Source: Neobacillus bataviensis
GTDB lineage: Bacteria > Bacillota > Bacilli > Bacillales_B > DSM-18226
NCBI RefSeq assembly: GCF_019969725.1
Contig: NZ_JAHXYW010000009.1
Location: 159,274 to 223,273, forward strand
DNA: 64,000 nucleotides
Direction: 5' to 3'
Shown here: piece by piece, positions 9,373 to 17,319 of the stretch
Layout of the letters: every line of letters starts with the position of its first letter
How positions within the stretch are numbered: the first letter of the stretch is position 1
Notes under the pieces: model-generated
Seen by the model: only the letters and a program-made list of their open reading frames with translations
Told to the model about the DNA's origin: nothing
The model's database searches: none
Position numbers and translations under genes: made by a program

Positions 9373-9402
9373 TTGACATCCAGCAATCAGTGATGGTAAA
9401 AT
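9373..9402 (+). promoter_or_regulatory. Sigma-A promoter of the CarD-like gene
   Basis: Consensus -35 TTGACA (9373-9378), an 18-bp spacer and -10 TAAAAT (9397-9402), 68 bases before the start codon. Confidence 0.65.
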
Positions 9403-9469
9403 TAAAAATTTGCCAAAAAATTGATATTGTGCTATTCTTAAGAGGGTTCATAATTTGGAGGTGATTTCT

Positions 9470-9946
9470 TTGTTTCAAGTTGGTGATTACATTTTTTATC
9501 CTCTGCAGGGTGCCGGGGTTATTGAGGCTATAGAAGAAAAGGAAATCTTAGGTGAGAAACAGCAGTATTATGTAATTAAAATGCCAATCAGTAAAATGCA
9601 GGTGTTGATTCCGATTGGGAAAGTAAAAAAATCACGGATTCGCTTAATATCGGATTTACTTACACTTGAAAACGTATTGCACATTTTTCATCATGGGCAA
9701 ACCGATACAAATCTTTCCATGAAAGAAAGGTTCAAAATTAACACTGAAAAATTGAAAACGGGTAATATCAAAGACGGAGCTGAAGTTGTACGTGATTTAA
9801 TGCGCATTAACAAAAATAAAGCACTAAATTCAACTGAAAAGCAAATGCTTGAGAGTGCAAGGAAGATATTCATCAGTGAACTTGGTTTAATTAAAGGGAT
9901 CACAGAAAATCAGGCAACGGAATTGTTAAACAACAAGGTCGGTTAA
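9470..9946 (+). CDS. CarD/CdnL-family transcriptional regulator (YdeB-like)
   Basis: 158 aa. The N-terminal ~60 residues are a CarD/TRCF RNA-polymerase-interacting Tudor-like domain (FQVGDYIFYPLQGAGVIEAI, then KQQYYVIKMP and QVLIPIGK). The rest is the helical C-terminal DNA-binding part with RDLMRINKNKALNSTEKQML. The TTG at 9470 is the start because GGAGGTGA sits 5 bases before it and the domain begins at once; an upstream in-frame TTG overlaps that site. Family knowledge: CarD proteins bind the RNA polymerase beta subunit and stabilise promoter complexes. The gene stands alone with its own promoter. Confidence 0.92.
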   Translation: MFQVGDYIFYPLQGAGVIEAIEEKEILGEKQQYYVIKMPISKMQVLIPIGKVKKSRIRLISDLLTLENVLHIFHHGQTDTNLSMKERFKINTEKLKTGNIKDGAEVVRDLMRINKNKALNSTEKQMLESARKIFISELGLIKGITENQATELLNNKVG

Positions 9947-10141
9947 GTCTCTACATCATTAACTTCTTTATTTCCTCAACTTTATTACAACATTTCTACT
10001 ATATTTCTGACCATTCGATTTTTTACCAAATGTTTTTATTTAGCCTTAATATGTCTTTAAAAACCTGATTCAAACTGGACGTTCATGGAGCCATATGGAT
10101 GAAAAAGGTGAAAATAAATCATATGATGGGGGGCGAAAAAA

Positions 10142-10339
10142 ATGTACGAGGCAAAAGGTTTTCAAAGTATAGACTTCGTTGAACTTATTCGGGAAGTCAA
10201 TGATTTTCTTGGCTCATTAGAGGAAGGTAAGCTTATTGATGTAAAATACAATACTATTCCTCTTCTTGCAAGCAGTCATACCGAATATGGTGTTTACCCA
10301 GATTCAAAATATACTGCAATGGTAATAATAAAGAAATAA
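10142..10339 (+). CDS. Small Cse60-like sporulation protein
   Basis: 65 aa. The core FVELIREVNDFLGSL, then KLIDVKYNTIP and a C-terminal hydrophobic strand YTAMVIIKK, resembles the Cse60 (DUF2758) family of ~60-residue proteins, whose founding member is expressed in the B. subtilis mother cell under sigma-E. GGGGGGC lies 7 bases before the ATG. Small alpha/beta cytosolic protein of unknown activity. I saw no clear sigma-E promoter in the preceding 195 bases. Family assignment is moderate. Confidence 0.7.
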   Translation: MYEAKGFQSIDFVELIREVNDFLGSLEEGKLIDVKYNTIPLLASSHTEYGVYPDSKYTAMVIIKK

Positions 10340-10362
10340 ACATAATCGTATTTTTAGTGTCC

Positions 10363-10391
10363 TTGTATATTTTTTCAAAAAGTGTTATTAT
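10363..10391 (+). promoter_or_regulatory. Sigma-A promoter of cspC
   Basis: -35 TTGTAT (10363-10368), 17-bp spacer, -10 TATTAT (10386-10391). The resulting mRNA leader of about 115 bases is long, as is usual for cold-shock genes whose leaders control translation at low temperature. Confidence 0.6.
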
Positions 10392-10512
10392 AAAAAGGAA
10401 TTATTTTTGTTCGGTGTAAAGGATAGTGAAACTCTTAACTTTCGCCTTGATGATCACTGAGTGCAAGGATAGTAATACAATGTGTGTCATTACACACTAG
10501 GAGGCAACAATT

Positions 10513-10713
10513 ATGGAAAATGGTAAGGTAAAATGGTTTAACGCAGAAAAAGGATTCGGATTCATCGAACGTGAAGGTGGAGACGATGTATTCGTTCATT
10601 TCTCAGCTATCCAAGGCGAAGGTTTCAAGTCTCTTGAAGAAGGACAATCAGTAACTTTTGACGTTGAGCAAGGCCAACGTGGAGCCCAAGCTGCAAACGT
10701 ACGTAAAGCATAA
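10513..10713 (+). CDS. cspC: Cold-shock protein CspC
   Basis: 66 aa, a single cold-shock domain with RNP1 KGFGFIE and RNP2 VFVHF, and the conserved KVKWFN start. The residues FIEREGGDD and [15 protein letters not shown] match B. subtilis CspC more closely than CspB or CspD. Family knowledge: a single-stranded nucleic acid chaperone that melts mRNA structure, especially in the cold. AGGAGG precedes the ATG by 7 bases. It has its own promoter, a long leader and a terminator (10727-10758). Confidence 0.96.
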   Translation: MENGKVKWFNAEKGFGFIEREGGDDVFVHFSAIQGEGFKSLEEGQSVTFDVEQGQRGAQAANVRKA

Positions 10714-10726
10714 TTATTTAAAATAA

Positions 10727-10758
10727 AGATGGACTCTGTCAAAGAGTCTGTCTTTTTA
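10727..10758 (+). terminator. Terminator of cspC
   Basis: GACTCT (10732-10737) pairs with AGAGTC (10743-10748), extended by AGA/TCT, then a T-run. Confidence 0.75.
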
Positions 10759-10899
10759 TTTTTCAAGCTTATAAAAAATAATAACCCCACTCACGAATGA
10801 GCAGGGAATGAAAAACGGAAAATCAAATGGTAAAGTAAGTATAGCACACAAATTAAGTGTTACCTAATATTTACTTGAATTTATGCTTTAAGATAATGA

Positions 10900-11166
10900 T
10901 TATCCATTAATAAGGTTTTCTATTTGTTTTTGTGAGAGTTGCTCACGTATAATTTCAACATTTTTTCCGCTTCCAATAAAAATTAGATCTTCATTATTGG
11001 ATAAAGGTTTTCTACCTCTTGGTACAGATTCTGTGTATTTTTTCCACACACCATTAATCTTTGCGAGTGAAACATCTCCTCTTTTCATCACCAAACCACC
11101 AATACTTTTTGGCATCATCAAACCTCTGATAAATTGATTTTTTGAAAAATAAAAATCTTCTTCCAT
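10900..11166 (-). CDS. Hypothetical protein
   Basis: 88 aa, soluble and basic, without a motif I recognise. The middle is basic (KKYTESVPRGRKP) and the C-terminal half ends in an amphipathic helix (VEIIREQLSQKQIENLI). AAGGAG lies 7 bases before the ATG, which supports it as a real gene. It is monocistronic, between cspC and the DUF47 gene. The short basic fold could bind nucleic acid, but there is no direct support. Confidence 0.6.
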   Translation of the reverse strand: MEEDFYFSKNQFIRGLMMPKSIGGLVMKRGDVSLAKINGVWKKYTESVPRGRKPLSNNEDLIFIGSGKNVEIIREQLSQKQIENLING

Positions 11167-11280
11167 TTATTCAACTCCTTAGTAATTAATAGTATATGCC
11201 AATTAGAAATAAACCATTTAGGTATTTTTATCTAGTATTAACGAAAAGTATGGCAAAACCCCTCTTCAGAATTCCTCTAA

Positions 11281-11895
11281 CTAAGCATTCTTCATAATAA
11301 TTTCTTCAAATGTATTAGCCACTGATTTACAGCAGTTAGCGATTTCTTCTAGCTCTTCATAGATTTGTTTATATTTAATAATTCGGATAGGGTCTTTTTC
11401 TAAGGTAAACAAATTTTTAATGGATTCACGGAAAATGTTGTCGCAATATGATTCTATTTCTTTAATTTTGATTGCGTGTTCTCTAATATTTAGCAATTTC
11501 TTTTTAGATAGGAGCTCAATAGCTGCATCTATTTCAGATGTACAATTTTTGATGGCATCAACAAATTTAAGCATAAAATCGTCCATTTCCATCATTGAGT
11601 ACATTTCAAATAGGGCAGCTGTATGGTATAAACCGTCCAAAATATCATCCATGCATATTGAAAGAGCTAAAATATCTTCACGATCTATTGGAGTGATGAA
11701 AGTATTATTAAGTTCGCTAATAAGATCATGTACCATGGTATCCCCGTTAGATTCAAATTCCTTCATGTTTTCAGAAAAAATTTTAAGATCATTAACATTA
11801 TTTAATGTATAGTCAGCAAAATAGTTAGCACTTACTTTTAAATTTAAAGAAATACACTTTAAATAATTAAAAAACTTGTCTTCCTTTTTTGCCAT
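11281..11895 (-). CDS. DUF47 family PhoU-like protein (YkaA-like)
   Basis: 204 aa, all-helical. It has the acidic helix FESNGDTMVHDLISELNNTFITPIDREDILAL and SICMDDILDGLYHTAALFEMY, which are hallmarks of DUF47/PhoU-related proteins with metal-binding acidic clusters (E/DxxxD). The start is the ATG at 11895 preceded by GGGGGTAA; a longer frame upstream has no such site. Family knowledge: DUF47 proteins are usually encoded beside Pit-type phosphate transporters and thought to regulate them. No pit gene is adjacent here. Confidence 0.88.
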   Translation of the reverse strand: MAKKEDKFFNYLKCISLNLKVSANYFADYTLNNVNDLKIFSENMKEFESNGDTMVHDLISELNNTFITPIDREDILALSICMDDILDGLYHTAALFEMYSMMEMDDFMLKFVDAIKNCTSEIDAAIELLSKKKLLNIREHAIKIKEIESYCDNIFRESIKNLFTLEKDPIRIIKYKQIYEELEEIANCCKSVANTFEEIIMKNA

Positions 11896-12244
11896 TAAAT
11901 TACCCCCACATTGTCCAACTCGTGTAACTGCCAAAAAAAATTATTATAAAACCTTTATCAAAAGCTTTTAAATGCCATTACTATAATAAATGCAACTTTC
12001 GGTCAACTCGTAACGGCTTACGTCCAAATCCCACAAGGTCAATTAGATTGTCTACCGGACATTGTAGGCTATTATGCTCTAAATAGTTGAAGGATAGGGG
12101 ATCCGTATACAGTAAACTCGATGGGGGAGATTTGGAGCATTTGTTAATTCCCAAAAGAAGGAAATGCGAATAACATATATCCTAATGATCAACGACTTTT
12201 GCTTTAATTTTTACGAACATTAACAAGTAAAGGGGGTAGTCATT
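11896..12244. other. Intergenic region with possible gene remnant
   Basis: About 350 bases. On the plus strand 11998-12090 encodes a protein-like stretch (FGQLVTAYVQIPQGQ, then LDCLPDIVGYYALNS and a stop) that has neither start codon nor ribosome binding site. It may be the tail of a lost gene. I do not recognise it. Nothing else stands out before the AAAGGGGG site of the next gene. Confidence 0.3.
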
Positions 12245-12937
12245 ATGTCAGCAAAAACAGGGTTTCTGCCCAGCTCATCCGGTTTTAAATTTGAAAACAG
12301 CTTTTCACCTGTTCCATTAAAGAAAATAAATGTTTTGGGTTGGAAGATTCCATTCGGTAATGCATCGTATGGTCTATGCGGTGGAATGATTTATGCTGTC
12401 ATGGATTACTTTGAAGCAAAAATCCAGATCCCGTCCGTTCCGGAAGCCCCTTCATCTGGTCCATTGTTCGACTATATCGTTAACCGGCAGATAGAAAGCT
12501 TGCATTTGCCCTTTGGTCTTTTGAAATATCTGTTTCTGATGAATCCTCTTCTCCGGGCCCATGAAACTAAAGCTAGTAAATTAGGAGCTGCCCCGCAAAG
12601 GTCGTGGAGAATGATAAAAAAGGAATGGCCGAGAATAAAAAAGGATCTTGATAACGGCAAGCTTTCACCGCTTGGCTTAATCAGAGTAAAATCCTTTAAT
12701 CCTTTTCAGATTAGACAACATCATCAAGTTCTGGCATATGGGTATGACTTGAATGAGAACCATCTTTTTATTAATATCTATGACCCTAATTTACCAAACG
12801 ATGATTATCTAACTTTATCCTTAAATATAGAAAATCCTGAATCGACCACAACTGTGGTTCATTCAAAATCATCTGTACCGATTTATTGTTTCTTTAGAAC
12901 GGATTATAAGTTTAAGAGGCCGGAAGATTTAAACTAA
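12245..12937 (+). CDS. C39/papain-like protein, lectin-less paralogue of the 277-1353 gene
   Basis: 230 aa, aligning end to end with the first 230 residues of the protein at 277: the shared SSGFKF, PLKKI/ALKTI, GLCGGM (Cys45), SPLGL, HHQVLAYGY (His160) and IYDPN (Asp180) put the candidate Cys-His-Asp residues in the same order. Where the longer paralogue reads YNW and continues into the B-lectin domain, this gene reads LN then TAA. AAAGGGGG precedes the ATG by 8 bases, so the shortened gene is probably still translated. It would be the catalytic-like domain alone without sugar binding. Function unknown. Confidence 0.75.
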   Translation: MSAKTGFLPSSSGFKFENSFSPVPLKKINVLGWKIPFGNASYGLCGGMIYAVMDYFEAKIQIPSVPEAPSSGPLFDYIVNRQIESLHLPFGLLKYLFLMNPLLRAHETKASKLGAAPQRSWRMIKKEWPRIKKDLDNGKLSPLGLIRVKSFNPFQIRQHHQVLAYGYDLNENHLFINIYDPNLPNDDYLTLSLNIENPESTTTVVHSKSSVPIYCFFRTDYKFKRPEDLN

Positions 12938-13003
12938 ATTTTAAGTGACTCGTTTGTTCCTGGGGCTGATATGGAGCTTGATTGGAAACTTATACCATGG
13001 TAG
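12938..13003 (+). pseudogene. Remnant of the lectin-domain linker after an acquired stop
   Basis: Directly after the TAA of the previous gene the same frame continues ILSDSFVPGADMELDWKL, matching WILSGPFASGEDMQPGEKL of the full-length paralogue, and then meets another stop. The homology ends there and none of the three QxDxNxVxY sites remains. The lectin domain was therefore present ancestrally and has been lost. Confidence 0.7.
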
Positions 13004-13321
13004 TAAACTGCGAAGTAGAAGGAGAAATTATTGTCCAGCAAAGCACCAAGAGGAAAGGGCCGAAACCGGGGAAGGTGAAGGCAACTAATTTTTTTGATAT
13101 GATGAGACGAACATAAAAATAATCCACCATTGAGTTCAGAGGCTCTGGTGGATTATTCCCTAATTAGCCGATCCCTTTGAGGGAACCTTCTATTACTGAC
13201 CGGACATGTTGCTGCATGTTCGGTCTTTTTTATTTATTCAATATTTAGTTTTATTATAACTTATATCTTAACGATAATACAGATTAGTAGAAAAGACCTT
13301 CAGGCAAAAGTCCTCCATTTT
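13004..13321. other. Intergenic region with hairpins
   Basis: Contains a 39-codon open frame (12997-13116) without ribosome binding site, a hairpin at about 13121-13160 (AATAATCCACCA arms) and a terminator at 13198-13232. I see no supported gene. Confidence 0.4.
13198..13232 (+). terminator. Rho-independent terminator
   Basis: GACCG-G-ACATG pairs with CATGT-T-CGGTC around a short loop and is followed by a T-run, upstream of the glycerophosphodiesterase gene. Confidence 0.7.
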
Positions 13322-13359
13322 TTAACAATATCTTTAAAAAATATTAATACCCCTTATAC
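13322..13359 (+). promoter_or_regulatory. Candidate PhoP boxes (TT-A-ACA-like repeats)
   Basis: TTAACA (13322-13327), TTTAAA (13333-13338) and TTAATA (13344-13349) are spaced exactly 11 bases apart, followed by TTATAC at 13354-13359. This is the spacing and sequence type of PhoP-binding direct repeats at B. subtilis Pho promoters. It lies 80-117 bases before the start of an exported phosphodiesterase, which fits phosphate-starvation control. AT-rich sequence makes chance similarity possible. Confidence 0.5.
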
Positions 13360-13438
13360 CTTCATTAAGTAATATTTTCATAGTAAGGGTTTGTAAACCT
13401 TTTACATATGTTTCAACTAAATGAAAAGGAGACAGAAA

Positions 13439-15769
13439 ATGGTACCTAATATTAGAGGGAAATCAAAAAAATTAACAGCCTTTTTAGTATCAGCAAGTAT
13501 TTTCGGCAGTATTTGGATAGCACCAGTGGATGGACCAACAAAGGTTCAGGCCGCAGAGCAGGCTCTAACACAGGAGAATTTCGATCAAATCGCGAACGGG
13601 CAGCTTCCAGGAGGCTGGAAGCTTTTACAGGGAGATGCTAAGGTCTTGGATGGCAAGCTGGTATTAACGTCACCATCTTCCGGTGCTCCTGCCAGAGTTG
13701 TGATTCCTTTAGGAAACCAAACAGGAAATTATGTTTTTGAAGCGGAAATGACGTTTAAAAGTGCAGTTGAAGACACCCGATGGGCTTCGTTAATGTATCG
13801 TGTCCAGCCAAATACATATCCTTATTATCAATTCGCAATGCGCAAAGGCACTACGGCGCTAAACGGACTGGAGTTCGCCATCAGAAATGAAAGCAATCAG
13901 TGGGTTGTGCCGGAAACGAATTTTTATCCGGAAAATATGGCCTCCAATAAGACTTATCATGTCAAAGTGATCGTAAGCGGAAATCGTGTGCAGCAATTTA
14001 TCGATGGCCAGCTTGTGGTTGATACGGATCAGGCCGGGAAATGGACAAACGGGGATGTCGGATTCCAAGCGAACGGTACGACCGTTCAATTCGATAATGT
14101 AAAGGTCAATACCTACTCAAATGCACTTCCTCCATTAGGGAGTACGAACGCCTTTCTTCCTCAAGAAGTGAAAACGAATATCGTGAATCCGCCAACGATT
14201 ATTTCGAAAACCGTTGCGAAGGAAGGTACAGCTTCCGTGCTCATGCAGGCAAAACGGAACGAACAGGGGAAATGGACGGTTGAAGGGGCACCAATTGAAA
14301 ACGCCCTTAAAAATATAAAAGGAAAATTCATTCCGATTATCCAAGTGGAAGAACATTCGGATATAGAAGGTCTCGCAAATGTCCTGAAAGAAACCCAGAC
14401 ACAAGATTTTCAGATTTTATCCAGTAATCCTGCGATCGTAAAAGAAATGCGCAGTTTTATTAAAACGGCCCGCGGTGCCCTTCTATACAACAAGGCAGCT
14501 TTCAATAAGAATGATATGGCGGCTTTCGCACGTGACATTCATAAAAGCGATGCGATGGTAGCGGTAGTACCACAAAAAATTCTGAGCCCTGAGACCGTTC
14601 ACTATTTGCATAGCCGTGCGATATCGGTTTGGGGAATCGGCGCTGAGGATGTGCAAGCTGCCCATACGATGATTCATCTTGGAGTGGACGGCATTGTTTC
14701 TGAAAATCCTTCCGCTTCCATTGAAGCTTTGGGACAGTACCCAGAGAATACAATTGTACAGCGTCCGGTCGTGGCCGCACATCGCGGTGTGCCTTCCATT
14801 GCGCCTGAAAATACAATGGCTTCCTACCGAAAGGCCTATGAAATGGGAGCAGATATGATCGAGACTGATGTACAGAGGACCAAAGACGGGAAACTGGTTA
14901 TTATGCATGACTATTCAGTGGACCGTACCACGAACGGAAAAGGAAATGTAAAGGATTTAACACTCGAGCAGATTCGGGCATTGGATGCCGGAATCAAGTT
15001 CAGTCCTGATTTCCAAGGAGAAAAGGTACCTACTTTTAAAGAGTATTTAGATGAGTTCAAGGGGAAAGATGTGGTCCTGCTTGTTGAGATTAAGGCAGAT
15101 GGCATCGAGAAGCAAGTGATGGAGGAGATCGAGCAAGCCGGAATGGTTGATCATGTAGTGATTCAAAGCTTTAATTCCAACCATATCCGAAACACTCACG
15201 GTATCAACCCTGAAGTGGGCACGGGCTATCTTTACTCTGCAGCTGTACCACCTACGATTGACGGCAGGCTAAAAAAGGCTCAGCAAATGATGCAGTACGG
15301 TGCCAGCATGAACGCGACCTTGAATGCTGACTATGGCAGTCTAAATCCGGAATTCATTCGTTACATGCGCCAGCGTGGATTCCTGAATATGCATTGGACA
15401 TTTAGAAATGAAGATCATTTTGGGCAAGCCTTGGAGGCTGGCGTAGTCGGACCGATCACGGACTATACACAGTGGTTGACGGATGCCCCGATTCGTTTGG
15501 AAATTCCGAATAAAAAGGTCAACCTGAATGTCGGAAAATCGGCAACGATTCAGGTCAAATCCTTTGTAAACTATCGTGAAGCCAAAACAGAAAATATTTC
15601 GACGACTCTCTTTTTTAATAATGGAGAAACGAAGGTTAAGGTTGATGGCAATACCATAACAGCACTTGAGCCTGGAAAGGTGAATGTGTTCGCGATGCAT
15701 ACATTCCAAATGCTTGGCAAGGAATGGCATTTAGTATCTGAGCCAATTGAAGTGACCGTAACAGAATAA
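13439..15769 (+). CDS. Secreted glycerophosphodiester phosphodiesterase with N-terminal LamG-like domain
   Basis: 776 aa. Basic N-terminus, hydrophobic stretch and a cleavage-like VQA-AE near 38 give a Sec signal peptide. Residues ~45-225 form a concanavalin/LamG-like domain; ~230-440 is a linker domain. The GDPD TIM barrel runs from ~445 to 685 with AHRGVPSIAPENT, ETDVQRTKDGKLVIMHD and LVEIKA, the metal and catalytic residues of the family. The last ~90 residues are beta-rich, Big-like. It would cleave glycerophosphodiesters or teichoic acid outside the cell. The ATG at 13439 is chosen because AAGGAGA precedes it by 6 bases; that site lies inside the longer frame opening at 13421. Candidate Pho boxes lie upstream. 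Confidence 0.92.
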   Translation: MVPNIRGKSKKLTAFLVSASIFGSIWIAPVDGPTKVQAAEQALTQENFDQIANGQLPGGWKLLQGDAKVLDGKLVLTSPSSGAPARVVIPLGNQTGNYVFEAEMTFKSAVEDTRWASLMYRVQPNTYPYYQFAMRKGTTALNGLEFAIRNESNQWVVPETNFYPENMASNKTYHVKVIVSGNRVQQFIDGQLVVDTDQAGKWTNGDVGFQANGTTVQFDNVKVNTYSNALPPLGSTNAFLPQEVKTNIVNPPTIISKTVAKEGTASVLMQAKRNEQGKWTVEGAPIENALKNIKGKFIPIIQVEEHSDIEGLANVLKETQTQDFQILSSNPAIVKEMRSFIKTARGALLYNKAAFNKNDMAAFARDIHKSDAMVAVVPQKILSPETVHYLHSRAISVWGIGAEDVQAAHTMIHLGVDGIVSENPSASIEALGQYPENTIVQRPVVAAHRGVPSIAPENTMASYRKAYEMGADMIETDVQRTKDGKLVIMHDYSVDRTTNGKGNVKDLTLEQIRALDAGIKFSPDFQGEKVPTFKEYLDEFKGKDVVLLVEIKADGIEKQVMEEIEQAGMVDHVVIQSFNSNHIRNTHGINPEVGTGYLYSAAVPPTIDGRLKKAQQMMQYGASMNATLNADYGSLNPEFIRYMRQRGFLNMHWTFRNEDHFGQALEAGVVGPITDYTQWLTDAPIRLEIPNKKVNLNVGKSATIQVKSFVNYREAKTENISTTLFFNNGETKVKVDGNTITALEPGKVNVFAMHTFQMLGKEWHLVSEPIEVTVTE

Positions 15770-15783
15770 TTAGTTATAAAAAT

Positions 15784-15813
15784 GCGCCCTAATTTATTAG
15801 AGGCGCTTTTTTT
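15784..15813 (+). terminator. Terminator after the phosphodiesterase gene
   Basis: GCGCC-TAAT arms pair with ATTA-GGCGC around a short loop with one bulge, then a seven-T run. Confidence 0.75.
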
Positions 15814-15948
15814 GATATCGATAATTAGTTGATTTGAAGGACAGTCATTAATATTCTTTTGTCTGAATATTTAAACAAATAATGTTATAATAAACAATAA
15901 ATAGGAACCTTACATAACAGAAGATGATAGACAAAAGGAGTGTTGGAA

Positions 15949-17115
15949 ATGAAGAGTTATAGTTATTTCTGTAATACTAGAATTGAGATGGGGTTGGGGA
16001 AAGCGGAGCAATTGCCAATGATGTTGAATGCTCTTCAGGTCGGACGGTCGGTTTTATTAGTCAGTGATCCCGGTATCGTTAAGGCTGGATTAGTCACACC
16101 AATCAAAACGACGCTGGAAGAGTCGGGTTATCGAGTCGTTTTATTTGATTCGGTCTCACAAAACCCGAGGGATACGGAGTGTTTGGCTGGAGCAAAAATT
16201 TTTCAAGAGCAGGGTATTGAGATGGTCGTCGCTATTGGAGGCGGAAGCGCAATGGATACAGGGAAGGCGATTGCTCTACTTGGTCCTAATGGCGGTACGC
16301 CAGTCGAGTATGTGGAGGGGAAGAGGGAATATGCCAATATTGCCCCGATTATTTGTGTGCCCACCACTGCAGGAACTGGCTCTGAAGTAACCCGTTCTTC
16401 AGTGATCACCGAATCTGCCACTCATCGAAAGTTGACCCTAAAAGATGCTTCATTAAGACCTATGATGGCCGTTCTTGATCCAAGATTAACGTTTACCGTT
16501 CCGCAGTCAGTTACCGCTGCTACAGGTGTGGATGCGTTAGTTCATGCGATTGAAGGCTATACCTGTAAAGTAACCAATCCAATTTCCCAGGCATTCGGCG
16601 CAAGAGCGATGACCAAAATTGTTTCTTCCTTGCCGGCTGCATTTAAGGATGGAGAAAATCAACAGGCACGCTATGACATGCTTGAAGGCAGCCTTTTAGC
16701 TGGATTATGCTTTGGTTCCACGGATGTGGCAGCTGTCCATTGCTTAGCCGAAGCACTTGGAGGCCTGTATGATACACCGCACGGAGTGGCCAATGCGGTA
16801 TTTTTACCATATGTATTAAAGTTTAATGCGGAAGAAGAGAAGGGCATCCATGCAGATCTGGCAAGATATATGAAGTTTGCCAATGAATCTGATTCGGATG
16901 AAAGCGCCGTTGAAAAACTATTAACCGGTATTCGGGAATTTACTACGAAATTGGAGATTCCAAAACTTAAAGATTTGCCAGGAATCCGAAAAGAAGATTT
17001 TTCACGAATAGTAGAACTAGCTGTACAAAACAATTCCACGCCTAGTAACATTCGAACCATTGGTGCTGGGGATTACCGGAAGATTCTTAAGCAAGCATAC
17101 GAGGATATTTTTTAA
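15949..17115 (+). CDS. Iron-containing (group III) alcohol dehydrogenase
   Basis: 388 aa. NAD-binding GGGSAMDTGKA, PTTAGTGSEVT and the metal-binding stretch VDALVHAIEGY, then HCLAEALGGLYDTPHGVANAVFLP, give the Asp and three His ligands of Fe-ADHs. Family knowledge: oxidises primary or secondary alcohols and diols with NAD(P). The ATG at 15949 has AAAGGAG 8 bases upstream; a GTG at 15940 overlaps that site. It is monocistronic, with a terminator behind. It lies at the left edge of the sigma-54 island and could feed alcohols into it, but it has no sigma-54 promoter of its own. Confidence 0.92.
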   Translation: MKSYSYFCNTRIEMGLGKAEQLPMMLNALQVGRSVLLVSDPGIVKAGLVTPIKTTLEESGYRVVLFDSVSQNPRDTECLAGAKIFQEQGIEMVVAIGGGSAMDTGKAIALLGPNGGTPVEYVEGKREYANIAPIICVPTTAGTGSEVTRSSVITESATHRKLTLKDASLRPMMAVLDPRLTFTVPQSVTAATGVDALVHAIEGYTCKVTNPISQAFGARAMTKIVSSLPAAFKDGENQQARYDMLEGSLLAGLCFGSTDVAAVHCLAEALGGLYDTPHGVANAVFLPYVLKFNAEEEKGIHADLARYMKFANESDSDESAVEKLLTGIREFTTKLEIPKLKDLPGIRKEDFSRIVELAVQNNSTPSNIRTIGAGDYRKILKQAYEDIF

Positions 17116-17124
17116 GATATTACT

Positions 17125-17153
17125 AACCCTTGATTGAACAAGGGGTTTTTTTA
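17125..17153 (+). terminator. Terminator of the Fe-ADH gene
   Basis: AACCCTTG (17125-17132) pairs with CAAGGGGTT (17139-17147), followed by a T-run. Confidence 0.7.
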
Positions 17154-17182
17154 TTTAAAAAATGAATTTTTATTAAAAGAAG

Positions 17183-17201
17183 GAATTTTCTCTATAAATT
17201 C
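17183..17201. promoter_or_regulatory. Candidate activator-binding palindrome (GAATTT-N7-AAATTC)
   Basis: A 6+7+6 inverted repeat centred about 63 bases before the -24 element of the following promoter. The same 6+7+6 pattern recurs at 26572-26590, again upstream of a sigma-54 promoter. Possible upstream activating sequence for the AcoR-like activators; inferred. Confidence 0.4.
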
Positions 17202-17254
17202 TTATCATTGCAAGAAATTTACTTTCAAATATAGGAAAAAACGGAAATCATAAT

Positions 17255-17271
17255 TTGGCACATTTTTTGCA
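17255..17271 (+). promoter_or_regulatory. Sigma-54 (-24/-12) promoter 1
   Basis: TTGGCAC-N5-TTGCA, a full match to the sigma-54 consensus with the GG and GC dinucleotides 12 bases apart. Transcription should begin about 12 bases downstream of the GC, close to 17283, giving a short leader to the SDR gene at 17320. Confidence 0.9.
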
Positions 17272-17319
17272 TGTAAATAGGATAGGAAAGTCCAATAAAA
17301 TAATAGGAGTGAAAAGAGC

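Larger units (their letters stand above)
9161..9469. other. Intergenic region before carD-like gene
   Basis: Holds the kinase terminator (9191-9225) and a good sigma-A promoter (9373-9402). A 63-codon open frame inside it has no convincing ribosome binding site and overlaps the next gene's promoter, so I do not call it a gene. Confidence 0.5.

Noticed and set aside
9273..9464. 63-codon plus-strand frame
   Set aside because: It spans the sigma-A promoter of the CarD-like gene, has no usable ribosome binding site and no family resemblance.
12997..13116. 39-codon frame ending in NFFDMMRRT
   Set aside because: No ribosome binding site, begins inside the decayed lectin linker; could be a fragment but cannot be supported as a gene.
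14483..14908. Long antisense frames inside the phosphodiesterase gene
   Set aside because: Shadow frames opposite a well-supported exported enzyme; no starts with ribosome binding sites.
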